This document shows, one piece after another, positions 20,157 to 28,714 of a stretch of 41,498 nucleotides of DNA; within the stretch, counting starts at the first letter, position 1; the number at the start of each line of letters is the position of its first letter. The DNA is from DASUXA01 sp036378155 (GTDB lineage: Bacteria > Actinomycetota > Actinomycetes > Mycobacteriales > Micromonosporaceae): positions 1 to 41,498 of the forward strand of contig DASUXA010000004.1 of assembly GCA_036378155.1 (NCBI GenBank), read 5' to 3'. The translations under genes were made by a program, and so were the position numbers. Below the pieces are notes generated by a model, which did not search any database, was not told the DNA's origin, and saw only the letters and a list, made by a program, of their open reading frames with translations.

Positions 20157-20657
20157 ATGAGCAGCACGTACCGGATCGTCGTCGGTGTCGACGGTTCCGA
20201 AGGCGGCGACCGGGCCCTGCGCTGGGCGATGCACGAGGCGGAACGCAACAACGGCACGGTACAGGCGGTCACCGCGTGGAGTTGGGACGGCATCGAGCGG
20301 TCGGTCGTCGTCGCGCCGACCCCCGCCGAGGAACGCCAGCACGCCGAACAGGTGCTGTCCGAGGCGGTCACCGCCGCCCTGACGACGTACCCCGCGGTGA
20401 CGGTCGCCGGTGAGGCGGTCGAGGGTCGTTCCGCCACCGTGCTCGCCGCCGCCGCACGCGGCGCCGACCTGCTGGTACTCGGCAGCCACGGGCACAGCCG
20501 GCTGCGCCACGCGGTGCTCGGCTCCGTCGCCGAGGAGTGCATCCGGCTGGCGACCTGCCCGGTCGTCATCGTCCCGGTACCGCAGCCGCCCCCGGCGCAC
20601 TCCGAGGACCTGGTCGAGCGCGGCGAGCAGCGGGGACGCACCGCGTCGGTGAGCTGA
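20157..20657 (+). CDS. Universal stress protein, single domain
   Basis: A 166-residue single UspA domain protein. IVVGVDGSEGGDRALRWAMHEAERNN forms the first strand and helix, and GSHGHSRLRHAVLGSV (about residues 107-122) supplies a full G-2x-G-9x-G-S ATP motif, so ATP binding is expected. The last 25 residues (PQPPPAHSEDLVERGEQRGR) are a disordered extension. ATG 20157 has GAGAGGAGAACGAG upstream. It follows the tandem Usp closely and may be read from the same promoter, or from the repeats between them. Confidence 0.92.
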   Translation: MSSTYRIVVGVDGSEGGDRALRWAMHEAERNNGTVQAVTAWSWDGIERSVVVAPTPAEERQHAEQVLSEAVTAALTTYPAVTVAGEAVEGRSATVLAAAARGADLLVLGSHGHSRLRHAVLGSVAEECIRLATCPVVIVPVPQPPPAHSEDLVERGEQRGRTASVS

Positions 20658-20690
20658 CCCGACGCGCGAGCCGACCGGTCGCCTCGACCC

Positions 20691-20743
20691 GCGGCTCGGT
20701 GCGGCGCGGCGGACCAGGCGACCGCCGCGCCGCACCGAGCCGC
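20691..20743 (+). terminator. 22-bp perfect hairpin after the USP gene
   Basis: Arms 20691-20712 and 20722-20743 are perfect reverse complements with a 9-base loop. No T-run follows. It lies 33 bp after the usp stop and 35 bp before phosphoketolase, so it separates the two transcripts or lies in the phosphoketolase leader. With a stem this stable some transcript control is likely. Confidence 0.7.
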
Positions 20744-20778
20744 CACCGCGCCGAATCGAGCCGCCACGAGGAGAGGGC

Positions 20779-23151
20779 ATGTTGGTGACCGAAGGCGCGC
20801 CGCTGGCCGCCGAGGAGTTGGACCGGATCGACGCGTACTGGCGAGCCGCCAACTACCTGTCCGTCGGGCAGATCTACCTGATGGCCAATCCGCTGCTGCG
20901 CGAGCCGCTACGACCGGAGCACGTCAAGCCGAGGCTGCTCGGGCACTGGGGTACCACTCCCGGACTCAACTTCGTCTACGCGCACCTCGACCGGGTCGTC
21001 GCGCGGCGCGCCCAGCAGATGATCTACGTGACCGGACCGGGGCACGGCGGGCCGGGGCTGGTCGCCAACGTGTGGCTGGAGGGCACCTACAGCGAGGTGT
21101 ACCCGGACATCGGGTTGGACGAGCGGGGCATGGCGCGGCTGTTCCGGCAGTTCTCCTTCCCCGGCGGCATCCCGAGCCACGTCGCCCCGGAGACGCCCGG
21201 CTCCATCCACGAGGGTGGGGAGCTGGGGTACTCGTTGTCGCACGCGTACGGCGCGGCGTTCGACAACCCGGACCTCGTGGTGGGCTGCGTGATCGGCGAC
21301 GGCGAGGCGGAGACCGGGTCGCTGGCGACCGCCTGGCACTCGAACAAGTTCCTCGACCCGGTCGGCGACGGGGCGGTACTGCCGATCCTGCACCTCAACG
21401 GGTACAAGATCGCCAATCCGACGGTGCTGGCGCGGATCTCCGACGAGGAGCTGACCGACCTGCTCACCGGGTACGGGTACCGCCCGTACCTGGTCGAAGG
21501 CAGAGACCCGGAGGCGATGCACCAGCTCATGGCGGCCACTGTGGACACGGTGTTCGACGAGATCGCGTTCATCCAGCGCGCGGCCCGGCAGGACGGGGTG
21601 ACCGGGCGCCCGCGCTGGCCGATGATCGTGCTGCGGTCGCCGAAAGGCTGGACCGGACCGAAGGAGTTGAACGGGGTACCGGTCGAGGGCACGTGGCGCT
21701 CGCACCAGGTACCGCTGCCCGACGCCCGGCACGACCCGGAGCAGTTGGCACTGCTGGAGACGTGGCTGCGCTCGTACCAGCCGGAGCAGTTGTTCGACGA
21801 GCGGGGCGCGCCGCGCCGCGCGGTGGTCGACTGGCTGCCCGACGGCGACCTGCGCATGGGCGCCAATCCGCACGCCAACGGCGGACGGCTGACGCGCGGT
21901 CTCGACCTGCCCGACTTCCGGCAGTACGCGGTGAAGGTGACCGAGCCGGGCGCGACCGTGGCGGAACCGACCCGCGCGGTCGGCGGGTACCTGCGCGACG
22001 TGATGGCGCAGAACGCGCCGTACCGGAACTTCCGGCTGGTCGGTCCGGACGAGACCGAGTCCAACCGGTTGGGCGCGGTCCTCGAGGCGACCGGCAAGAC
22101 CTGGGAAGCGGCGATCGAGCCGGTCGACGTGAACCTGTCCCCGCACGGGCGGGTGATGGAGTACCTGTCGGAACACACCTGCCAGGGCTGGTTGGAGGGG
22201 TACCTGCTGACCGGCAGGCACGGGCTGTTCTCGTGCTACGAGGCGTTCGTCCACATCGTCGACTCGATGATGAGCCAGCACGCGAAGTGGCTGAAGGTGA
22301 GCCGCGCGCTGCCCTGGCGCCGTCCGGTGCCGTCGCTGAACTACCTGCTCACCTCGCACGTGTGGCGGCAGGACCACAACGGTTTCTCGCACCAGGACCC
22401 CGGGTTCATCGACCTGGTGGTGAACAAGAAAGCCGACGTCATCCGGGTGTACCTGCCGCCCGACGCGAACACCCTGCTGTCCGTGGTCGACCACTGCCTG
22501 CGCAGCCGCGACTACATCAACGTCGTGGTCGCCGGCAAGCAACCCGGACCGACCTGGCTGGACGTGGACGCCGCGGCGCTGCACTGCGCGCGAGGCATCG
22601 GCATCTGGGACTGGGCCGGCAACGACGAGGGCGACCCGGACGTGGTGATGGCGTGCGCGGGCGACGTGCCGACGCTGGAGACGCTCGCCGCCGTCGACCT
22701 GCTGCGCCGGTACCTGCCCTGGCTCAAGGTGCGGGTGGTCAACGTCGTCGACCTGATGCGCCTGCAGCCGCGCACCGAGCACCCGCACGGGCTGCCCGAC
22801 GCCGAATTCGACGCGATCTTCACGACCGACCGGCCGATCATCTTCGCCTACCACGGGTACCCGTGGCTGATCCACCGGCTCACCTACCGCCGCACCGGGC
22901 ACGGCCACCTGCACGTGCGCGGGTACAAGGAGGAAGGCACCACGACCACCCCGTTCGACATGGTCGTGATGAACGACATGGACCGGTTCCACCTGGTGAT
23001 GGACGTGATCGACCGGGTGCCCGGGCTGGGTCGCAAGGCGGCGGTGGTACGGCAGGAGATGGTCGACCGGCGCGCCGAGCACCGCGAGCACACCCGGCGT
23101 ACCGGTGAGGACATGACCGAGGTGCGCGACTGGACGTGGCCGGTGCGCTAG
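20779..23151 (+). CDS. xfp: Phosphoketolase (Xfp)
   Basis: A 790-residue thiamine-diphosphate enzyme that splits xylulose 5-phosphate and/or fructose 6-phosphate with phosphate into acetyl phosphate plus an aldose phosphate. Family motifs are present: GHWG near residue 56, GPGHGGPG at 86-93, IHEGGELGYSLSHA at 143-156, GDGEAETG at 173-180 for Mg-ThDP binding, and DHNGFSHQDPG in the second domain. The three domains (Xfp_N, central and C-terminal) are full length. GAGGAGAGGGC precedes ATG 20779. Acetate kinase or phosphotransacetylase, which would use the acetyl phosphate, is not in the window. The enzyme gives a redox-neutral route to acetyl phosphate in low-oxygen metabolism. Confidence 0.96.
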   Translation: MLVTEGAPLAAEELDRIDAYWRAANYLSVGQIYLMANPLLREPLRPEHVKPRLLGHWGTTPGLNFVYAHLDRVVARRAQQMIYVTGPGHGGPGLVANVWLEGTYSEVYPDIGLDERGMARLFRQFSFPGGIPSHVAPETPGSIHEGGELGYSLSHAYGAAFDNPDLVVGCVIGDGEAETGSLATAWHSNKFLDPVGDGAVLPILHLNGYKIANPTVLARISDEELTDLLTGYGYRPYLVEGRDPEAMHQLMAATVDTVFDEIAFIQRAARQDGVTGRPRWPMIVLRSPKGWTGPKELNGVPVEGTWRSHQVPLPDARHDPEQLALLETWLRSYQPEQLFDERGAPRRAVVDWLPDGDLRMGANPHANGGRLTRGLDLPDFRQYAVKVTEPGATVAEPTRAVGGYLRDVMAQNAPYRNFRLVGPDETESNRLGAVLEATGKTWEAAIEPVDVNLSPHGRVMEYLSEHTCQGWLEGYLLTGRHGLFSCYEAFVHIVDSMMSQHAKWLKVSRALPWRRPVPSLNYLLTSHVWRQDHNGFSHQDPGFIDLVVNKKADVIRVYLPPDANTLLSVVDHCLRSRDYINVVVAGKQPGPTWLDVDAAALHCARGIGIWDWAGNDEGDPDVVMACAGDVPTLETLAAVDLLRRYLPWLKVRVVNVVDLMRLQPRTEHPHGLPDAEFDAIFTTDRPIIFAYHGYPWLIHRLTYRRTGHGHLHVRGYKEEGTTTTPFDMVVMNDMDRFHLVMDVIDRVPGLGRKAAVVRQEMVDRRAEHREHTRRTGEDMTEVRDWTWPVR

Positions 23152-23266
23152 CCTCCGCCGGGCAGAACATCCGCGGACCGGCTTCGGGTCGGATGCGGCA
23201 GGAGTGCGAGCACTACCGCGGTGCGCGACCGGACGGTTTCGTCGCGGTACCGGTAGCCGACAGTGG

Positions 23267-24229
23267 TCAAGCCAGGACCTCGGCGACCGGGCGGCGGGGC
23301 GTGCCCGGCTGCGGCTGGCCGTAGCCGATCCGCATCACCATCTGCGGCACCCCGAACCGACCCAGTCCCCGCCGCAACTGCTCGCGGGCGCTGGGCACCT
23401 CGATCGGCTGGGACAGCATCGACACCGCCAGCCCCGCGTCGGTCGCGGTGAGCAGGACGGCCTGCAACGCTTCACCGGCGACCAACTGGTCGGTGGGGGT
23501 GTCGGCGTGGGTACCGAGCACCGCCACGAGAGGCTCCGGCTCGAAGTCCCGCCCCGGCGCGCGGGGGCTGTCGCCGAACGGTCGCTGCGGCAGCAGATCG
23601 TGAGGTTCGCCGCGGGGGCCGGCTGCCTCGGTGGGGATGCCGTTGCCGACGTGTCCGCCGCCGCGCACCCAGCTGCGCAGTTCGGCGAGGTACTCGGGGT
23701 TGCGCTCGAGCATCCGGTTCGCGGCGCGGGCGATCTCGGCGACGGCGGCGACCGCGAGCGGTCCGATCACCATCTCCAGCCAGCCGCCCTCGGCACGGGC
23801 CGCCTCGATCAGCCGGGTCCGGTCCTCGGCGAGCGTCGGCTCCGGCCAGAACGGGGCGCGGTTGCTGCGCCGGCGCGGAATCGCCGCGTACAACGAGCGC
23901 TCGGTCGGCGTGGCGGGACGCGGCTTGCCCGGTACCACCCGCGCCATCAGGTCGGGCTGGGTGGGGTCGGGACGCAACTGGACCACGGCGGGCGTGCCGT
24001 GCACGGCGAACGCCAGGCGCAGGTTGTACACCGCCGCGCCGCACGCGATGTGCACCGCCCAGCCGGTCGGGTCGGCGATCGGCAGCTGCCGGCTACGGTC
24101 GGCGAGCACCTCGATGGCCCCGTCGCGCAGGCGGAACCGCCAGGGCTGGCTGTTGTGCATCGACGGCGCCCGGATGGCGGCCTCGATCGCCGTGGTGGCG
24201 AAGGAGTCGGTCAAGACGGTCGGCATCAT
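23267..24229 (-). CDS. Acg-family nitroreductase, canonical
   Basis: A 320-residue protein with IRAPSMHNSQPWRFRLRDGAIEVLADRSRQLPIADPTG, IACGAAVYNLRLAFAVHG and GEALQAVLLTATDAGLAVSMLSQPIEVPSAREQLR, the complete family pattern, so an FMN-binding protein. Its start overlaps the stop of the upstream usp gene (ATGA). A second ATG follows immediately. It is the last gene of a minus-strand operon: degenerate nitroreductase, Usp, canonical nitroreductase. It converges on phosphoketolase across 115 bp in which I see no convincing terminator. Confidence 0.92.
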   Translation of the reverse strand: MMPTVLTDSFATTAIEAAIRAPSMHNSQPWRFRLRDGAIEVLADRSRQLPIADPTGWAVHIACGAAVYNLRLAFAVHGTPAVVQLRPDPTQPDLMARVVPGKPRPATPTERSLYAAIPRRRSNRAPFWPEPTLAEDRTRLIEAARAEGGWLEMVIGPLAVAAVAEIARAANRMLERNPEYLAELRSWVRGGGHVGNGIPTEAAGPRGEPHDLLPQRPFGDSPRAPGRDFEPEPLVAVLGTHADTPTDQLVAGEALQAVLLTATDAGLAVSMLSQPIEVPSAREQLRRGLGRFGVPQMVMRIGYGQPQPGTPRRPVAEVLA

Positions 24230-25092
24230 GGCCGCTGTTCCTTCCCGTGTTCCTTCCCGGCCGGTACCAGCACCACCGGCCCGGCGGCGTGGGCGAGGAC
24301 GCGGCCGGCGACCGCGCCCGACGGCGACCCGGCAGTGCCGGCGGTACCGACCACCAGCACCCGCGCGCCGGTCGCGGCGCGCAGCAGCCCGTCGACCGGC
24401 GCCCCGGCGAACACCGCCCGCTTGACCGGTACCGACGGGTACTTGTGGCTCCACGGTTCCACCTCGACCGCGAGCAGTTCCAGGGCGGCCGGCTCGACCG
24501 CGAACGACGTCTCCAGCAACGTCTCGTCGAACCAGTAGTCGACCTGCTGCCGCTCGGTGACGTGGGCCGCCGCCAGCGGAAGGCGGAACGTCGCCGCGTA
24601 GGCGAACCCGAACTCCAGCGCCGCGATCGAACCGGGGTCGCTGTCCACACCGACGACCACATGCCCGGCGAACGGGGCGGCGCGCCCGTCCGGTACCGGG
24701 CGGATCAGGGCGACCGGGCACGGCGGGCGCTCCACCAGCCGGTACGCCGTCGACGAGGCGACCGGTCGCCGAGGCGGCTCGATCACCAGCAGGTCCGCGT
24801 CACGAGCCAGGTCGGCCAGGGCGACGGCGGGGTCGCCGCCACGGATCGCGACCGCGACCCGGTGCCCGCCGAGCCGGTCGCGAGCCCCGGCGACCGCGCG
24901 GGCCAGCCCGGGATGGATGATCTCGACACGGGTCAGCGGCACCCGGTCGGAGTTGTCCAGACCTGGGTCGTCGGGCAGCACGTGGCAGACCGTCAGCCGT
25001 CCGTTGATCCCGGAGGTGTACGCCACCGCCCAGGCGAGCGCCTGCCAGCCGCCGGTACCCCCGACGCCGACCAGCACCCGTGGCTGCGTCAT
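24226..25092 (-). CDS. Universal stress protein, tandem but degenerate
   Basis: A 288-residue protein with two Usp-like domains. The first begins RVLVGVGGTGGWQALAWAVAYTSG, where the usual DGS is GGT, and its ATP loop is replaced by LVIEPPRRPVASSTAYRLVER. The second has VVVGVDSDPGSIAALEFGFAYA and GTAGTAGSPSGAVAGRV, which keeps the glycines but ends G-R instead of G-S. Neither site is fully canonical, so ATP binding is doubtful. ATG 25092 is preceded by GTGAGGACG. It lies between two nitroreductase-family genes with a 5-bp gap on one side and a stop-start overlap on the other, so a function together with them is likely. Confidence 0.85.
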   Translation of the reverse strand: MTQPRVLVGVGGTGGWQALAWAVAYTSGINGRLTVCHVLPDDPGLDNSDRVPLTRVEIIHPGLARAVAGARDRLGGHRVAVAIRGGDPAVALADLARDADLLVIEPPRRPVASSTAYRLVERPPCPVALIRPVPDGRAAPFAGHVVVGVDSDPGSIAALEFGFAYAATFRLPLAAAHVTERQQVDYWFDETLLETSFAVEPAALELLAVEVEPWSHKYPSVPVKRAVFAGAPVDGLLRAATGARVLVVGTAGTAGSPSGAVAGRVLAHAAGPVVLVPAGKEHGKEQRP

Positions 25093-25097
25093 CGTCC

Positions 25098-26054
25098 TCA
25101 CCCCCGTACCGCCCGTGACGTGAGCCCGGCGGTCGACGCCGCGCCCGTACCGCACAGCCGCAGCGCCAGCAGCGGCTCACCGACCCCGCCGAGCAGGTCG
25201 CGAACCAGGTCGCGGGGCGCGGGCATCTCCACCACGTCGGTCATCACGGCGGTACACACGCCGTCGACCGCCGCGTCCAGCAGCACCGCGGACAGCGCCT
25301 CCCCGCCGCGCAGCCACGCCGCCCGGCTGTCGGTGTCGACGCACAGCACCGCGTACACCGCGTCGCTGTCGGTGCCGTCGCCCGGCGCCACCCTCGGTCC
25401 CGGCTCGGCACCGGCGGGCTCAGCTGTCGCGCCCGGTACCGTCTGCCCCGGTCGACGCCGGGGCACGCTCCACCGGGCGTGCTCCGCCCGGTAGGCGGTA
25501 TCGGCGAGCCGCAACGCCGCTGCCTCGGCGACGGCGACGCCCAGCACGGCGACCTGCTCGCCGAGCAACGGCCGCAGGAACGCGCCGCCCGTCGCGGCGG
25601 CGGCACGCAGCCGCTCCAGCGCCGCAGCCGGTAGAGCGTGGTGTTCGTGGTCGTGGTGCCAGGTGTCGATGCCGATCGCGGCGTCGCGACGCCGGTCCGC
25701 TGTGGACGGTTCCCGGCGACCGGTGACGGTGAGCACGGCGAGCAGGTCGGGTCGCAGCGGGTCGGGAAACCGTCGCACCGACACCGCGCGACCGGCGCCG
25801 GTCACCGCGACCCGGGCGTGATGCAACGCGACACCGCAGCTCACGGTGAGCAGCCGCGCGTCGGGGTCGGCGACCGCCAACCGGCGGTCACGGTCGGCGA
25901 GCAGTTCCAGGGTGGTACCGGCGATGCGCCACCGCCAGGGCGTGGTGTGCCACACGGACCAGGCCGCCGACGCGCGCCGCGCGGCGGCGGCGAGAACCTC
26001 GCCGTCGGTGCGCGGCGAGCCGCTGGTCGGGGCGGTCGGTGTGCTGATCGGCAT
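25098..26054 (-). CDS. Acg-family nitroreductase-like protein, degenerate
   Basis: A 318-residue protein of the Acg family. LTVSCGVALHHARVAVTGAG and WLRGGEALSAVLLDAAVDGVCTAVMTDVVEMP match the family, but the flavin motif PSxHNxQPWRF reads WSVWHTTPWRWRI. It therefore resembles the degenerate protein at 17118 more than the canonical ones. The start ATG 26054 has no clear ribosome-binding site; CAAGAT six bases before it may be a -10 of a leaderless transcript. It is the first gene of the nitroreductase-Usp-nitroreductase operon, with a putative box about 60 bp upstream. Confidence 0.82.
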   Translation of the reverse strand: MPISTPTAPTSGSPRTDGEVLAAAARRASAAWSVWHTTPWRWRIAGTTLELLADRDRRLAVADPDARLLTVSCGVALHHARVAVTGAGRAVSVRRFPDPLRPDLLAVLTVTGRREPSTADRRRDAAIGIDTWHHDHEHHALPAAALERLRAAAATGGAFLRPLLGEQVAVLGVAVAEAAALRLADTAYRAEHARWSVPRRRPGQTVPGATAEPAGAEPGPRVAPGDGTDSDAVYAVLCVDTDSRAAWLRGGEALSAVLLDAAVDGVCTAVMTDVVEMPAPRDLVRDLLGGVGEPLLALRLCGTGAASTAGLTSRAVRG

Positions 26055-26112
26055 ACTGCGATCTTGCGTCGGGGCGCGCTGCCGCGCGCAGGGCCGGATG
26101 TCCCCAACCCCG

Positions 26113-26126
26113 GGGGCCTCGTGCCC
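26113..26126. promoter_or_regulatory. Weaker DevR-type box, nitroreductase/CBS divergent region
   Basis: GGGGCCTCGTGCCC, followed by T, keeps the outer arms of the box but not the centre. It lies between the divergent genes starting at 26054 and 26206, suitably placed for both. Confidence 0.4.
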
Positions 26127-26205
26127 TGAGTACCCGAGCGCCCGGTGCGCACGCTGGAAACGGGGTCGCGACGCGTCGCGGGACGTCGCGGGACGGAGGT
26201 GCGCG

Positions 26206-26685
26206 ATGGACGACGAGGTGCCGGCGGGCGCGGGAGCGCCGGAACCCGCCCTGGGCGCGGGAGCGCCGGAACCCGTGGGCGCGCGACCGGTCGCGACCGC
26301 CGACCGGACGGTACCCGAGGTGATGACCCAACCTGTGGTCGCGGTCCTCGCCGACACCACCACCTGGGACGCGTTGACCGCGATGGTCGGTACCGGGCTG
26401 CGGCATCTGGTCGTGGTCGACCCGGCGGACCACTGCCTCGGCGTGCTCAGCGACCGCGCGGTCGCCGCCGCGTGGGCGCACGACCCGGTCGCGTTCGGCG
26501 AGTCGACCGTGGTCGAGTTGGTCGACCCGCAGCCGGCGGTACTGCCGGTCGACGCGACGGTACGGCAGGCGGCTGCGGTGATGCGGGCGCGGCAGGTCGA
26601 CGCGGTCGTGGTGGTGGACGACTCCGCTCATCCGCTGGGCATCGTCACCAGCAGCGACCTGGTCGCGCTGCTCGCCGCCGGGTGA
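26206..26685 (+). CDS. CBS-domain pair protein (Hrp1-like)
   Basis: A 159-residue protein with two CBS motifs (about 36-90, VPEVMTQPVVAVLADTTTWDAL; about 100-155, VVELVDPQPAVLPVDATVRQAAAVM). It resembles Hrp1 (Rv2626c), a DosR-induced CBS protein. The first 28 residues contain an exact direct repeat GAGAPEP, twice, from a duplicated stretch of DNA. It starts at ATG 26206 after GGAGGT. It lies 67 bp upstream of the DevR-like gene on the same strand and is divergent from the nitroreductase operon. Confidence 0.88.
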   Translation: MDDEVPAGAGAPEPALGAGAPEPVGARPVATADRTVPEVMTQPVVAVLADTTTWDALTAMVGTGLRHLVVVDPADHCLGVLSDRAVAAAWAHDPVAFGESTVVELVDPQPAVLPVDATVRQAAAVMRARQVDAVVVVDDSAHPLGIVTSSDLVALLAAG

Positions 26686-26702
26686 CGCGGACCTGGGGGT
26701 AC

Positions 26703-26717
26703 GGGACCTTCGACCCT
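26703..26717. promoter_or_regulatory. DevR-type box in front of the devR-like gene
   Basis: GGGACCTTCGACCCT lies 36 bp before the GTG at 26753. Exactly the same 15 bases, inverted, occur upstream of GAPDH at 37745-37759. This position suggests autoregulation. Confidence 0.65.
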
Positions 26718-26752
26718 GGATGTCCGGCTCGCCGCCCGGGTACAAAGGACGG

Positions 26753-27394
26753 GTGATCCGTGTGTTTCTGCTCGACGACCACGAAGTCGTCCGTCGCGGC
26801 CTGTGCGAGTTGCTCCAGCGGGAAGGCGACATCGAGGTTGTCGGCGAGTCCGGGTCCGCCCAGGAGGCGACCCGGCGTATCCCGGCGCTGCGACCCGACG
26901 TGGCGATCCTCGACGCCCGGCTGCCCGACGGCAGCGGCATCGACGTCTGCCGGGACGTCCGGGCGGTGGACTCGTCGATCAAGGGGCTCATCCTCACCTC
27001 GTACGAGGACGACGAGGCGCTGTTCGCGGCGATCATGGCCGGTGCCGCGGGGTACGTGCTGAAGCAGATCCGCGGCACCGACCTGGTGGACGGCGTACGC
27101 CGGGTCGCGGTGGGACAGTCGCTGCTCGACCCGGCGGTGACCCAGCGGGTACTGGAGCGCATCCGGTCGGGCGTCGAGGAGCCGAACGAGTTGCGCTCGC
27201 TCACCGAGCAGGAACGGCGCATCCTCGGGTACGTGGCGGAGGGACTGACCAACCGGGAGATCGCGGCGAAGATGTTCCTCGCCGAGAAGACGGTGAAGAA
27301 CTACGTGTCCAGCCTGCTCGCCAAGCTCGGGCTGGAGCGGCGCACCCAGGCGGCGGTGCTGGCAACCCGGCTGATCGGCGAGCACCGACGCTGA
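26753..27394 (+). CDS. devR: DevR/DosR/OsdR-like NarL-family response regulator
   Basis: A 213-residue regulator. The receiver domain (1-120) has the acidic pocket at Asp8-Asp9, phosphoacceptor Asp54 in ILDARLPDG, Thr82 and Lys104, the same numbers as in M. tuberculosis DosR. The LuxR-type HTH domain (about 148-210) has LTEQERRILGYVAEGLTNREIAAKMFLAEKTVKNYVSSLLAKLGLERRTQAAV. Lys179, Lys182 and Asn183, the DNA-contacting residues of DosR, are conserved, which fits the DosR-like boxes in this window. I used GTG 26753, which gives the DosR-like N terminus IRVFLLDDHEVVRRG and has AAAGGA upstream. Its kinase is probably the heme-GAF protein at 4537. Confidence 0.93.
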   Translation: MIRVFLLDDHEVVRRGLCELLQREGDIEVVGESGSAQEATRRIPALRPDVAILDARLPDGSGIDVCRDVRAVDSSIKGLILTSYEDDEALFAAIMAGAAGYVLKQIRGTDLVDGVRRVAVGQSLLDPAVTQRVLERIRSGVEEPNELRSLTEQERRILGYVAEGLTNREIAAKMFLAEKTVKNYVSSLLAKLGLERRTQAAVLATRLIGEHRR

Positions 27395-27436
27395 CCCGGG
27401 GCTGCGGTCGCCGCCCGACCCACCCGACGCCGCCGG

Positions 27437-28714
27437 TCAGCGCTGCTGTACCGGCGCCTGCCACGTCGGCAGCCGGACCGTGAACGCCGCGCCCCGACCG
27501 GTCGCCCCGCTCGCGGTGACCGTACCGCCGTGCCCCTCGACCACCTCGCGCACCAGCGCCAGACCGAGACCGAACCGGCGCCCGTCGCCGTGCCGCCCGC
27601 GCGCGAACCGTTCGAAGATCCGCTCCGCGTCGACCGGATCGAATCCCTCTCCGTTGTCGCGGACGGTACACGCCACCAGGTCGCCGTCCCGACACAGTTC
27701 GATGCGCACCTCGCCACCGGGCGGGGTGTGTCCGAGCGCGTTGTCGACCAGCGAGGTCAGCACCCGGCGCAGCGCGGTCTCGGCACCGCGCACCAGGTAC
27801 GGCCCGTCGCTCGCCGGTACCACCCCGAGGGTCAGTCGCCGCTCGGCGGCGCGGACCGATTCGGCGTCGACCACCTGCTCTGCGACGGTGCCGAGGTCGA
27901 CCGGGTCGAACTGGCGCGGCTCCGCCTGGTACCGGGCGGCCAGCAGCAGATCCTCGACCAGTTCCCCGAGTTGACGGGTACCGCGCACCAGCGCGCCGAC
28001 GTCCGACGCCAACCGCTCGCGGTCCAGCACCGCCGGTCCGGCGACGCCGTCGTCGCCGCGTGGCTGGGCGCCGGTGTCGCCGCGTACCTGCCGGTCCAGC
28101 AGTTGGGCGCGGGTGTGCAACTGGGTCAGCGGGGTGCGCAACTCGTGGCTGGCGTCCGCGACGAACCGGCGCTGCCGCGCCATCGCGGTACCCAGCGGCG
28201 CGACCGCCCGCCTCGCCAGCAGGGCGCCCGCCAGCAGCGACAGGGTGACGCCGAGCGCGCCGCCCAGGGCGAGCGCGACGTACAGCCGGTGCCGCTCGTG
28301 CTCCTGGTCGCCCAGGTCGAGCGCCACCTGGAACACGTCACCGGAGCCGGTACCACCGGTGCGTACCAGCCACTCCAGGTCGCCGACCGTCACCACCCGG
28401 GTGCGCGCAGCCCCGCCGCCGGCGACCGCGGTCAGGCTCGCCGGGTCCGGCGGCGCCGCCGGGGCGCCCCGGCTGGGCAGCACAGTTCCGTCGCGCCACC
28501 GGTACACCCGGATCCCCGGCGGCGGGTCGTCCAGCGGGTCCGGACGGGCGAACACCGACCGGACCTGCCGGTTCGCGTCGACGTGCTGGTTGTGCAGCAC
28601 CAGCCCGGCCGCCAGCGCCTCGACGGCGACCACGACCACCGCGACGACCAGCGCGGTCTGCGCCGCGATGCGGCGCCAGGTACGGGTCAGCAGCCGCTGC
28701 TCGGGCGGGATCAC
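27437..28714 (-). CDS. Membrane sensor histidine kinase (HAMP-less EnvZ type)
   Basis: A 425-residue kinase with two transmembrane helices (about 16-41 and 145-167) enclosing an extracytoplasmic domain of about 100 residues, then a short linker, HisKA with His190 in FVADASHELRTPL, and HATPase motifs (SLVDNALGHT, DNGEGFDP, RRFGLGLALVREVVEGHGG). No clear HAMP domain is seen. The insert RGDTGAQPRGDDGVAG in the dimerisation region is unusually Gly-rich. It starts at a GTG that overlaps the regulator stop (GTGA) and ends 42 bp from the convergent devR-like gene. The signal is unknown. Confidence 0.92.
   Translation of the reverse strand: MIPPEQRLLTRTWRRIAAQTALVVAVVVVAVEALAAGLVLHNQHVDANRQVRSVFARPDPLDDPPPGIRVYRWRDGTVLPSRGAPAAPPDPASLTAVAGGGAARTRVVTVGDLEWLVRTGGTGSGDVFQVALDLGDQEHERHRLYVALALGGALGVTLSLLAGALLARRAVAPLGTAMARQRRFVADASHELRTPLTQLHTRAQLLDRQVRGDTGAQPRGDDGVAGPAVLDRERLASDVGALVRGTRQLGELVEDLLLAARYQAEPRQFDPVDLGTVAEQVVDAESVRAAERRLTLGVVPASDGPYLVRGAETALRRVLTSLVDNALGHTPPGGEVRIELCRDGDLVACTVRDNGEGFDPVDAERIFERFARGRHGDGRRFGLGLALVREVVEGHGGTVTASGATGRGAAFTVRLPTWQAPVQQR

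Noticed and set aside
23152..23266. Terminator between phosphoketolase and the convergent nitroreductase
   Set aside because: I looked for an inverted repeat in this gap and found none that is convincing.
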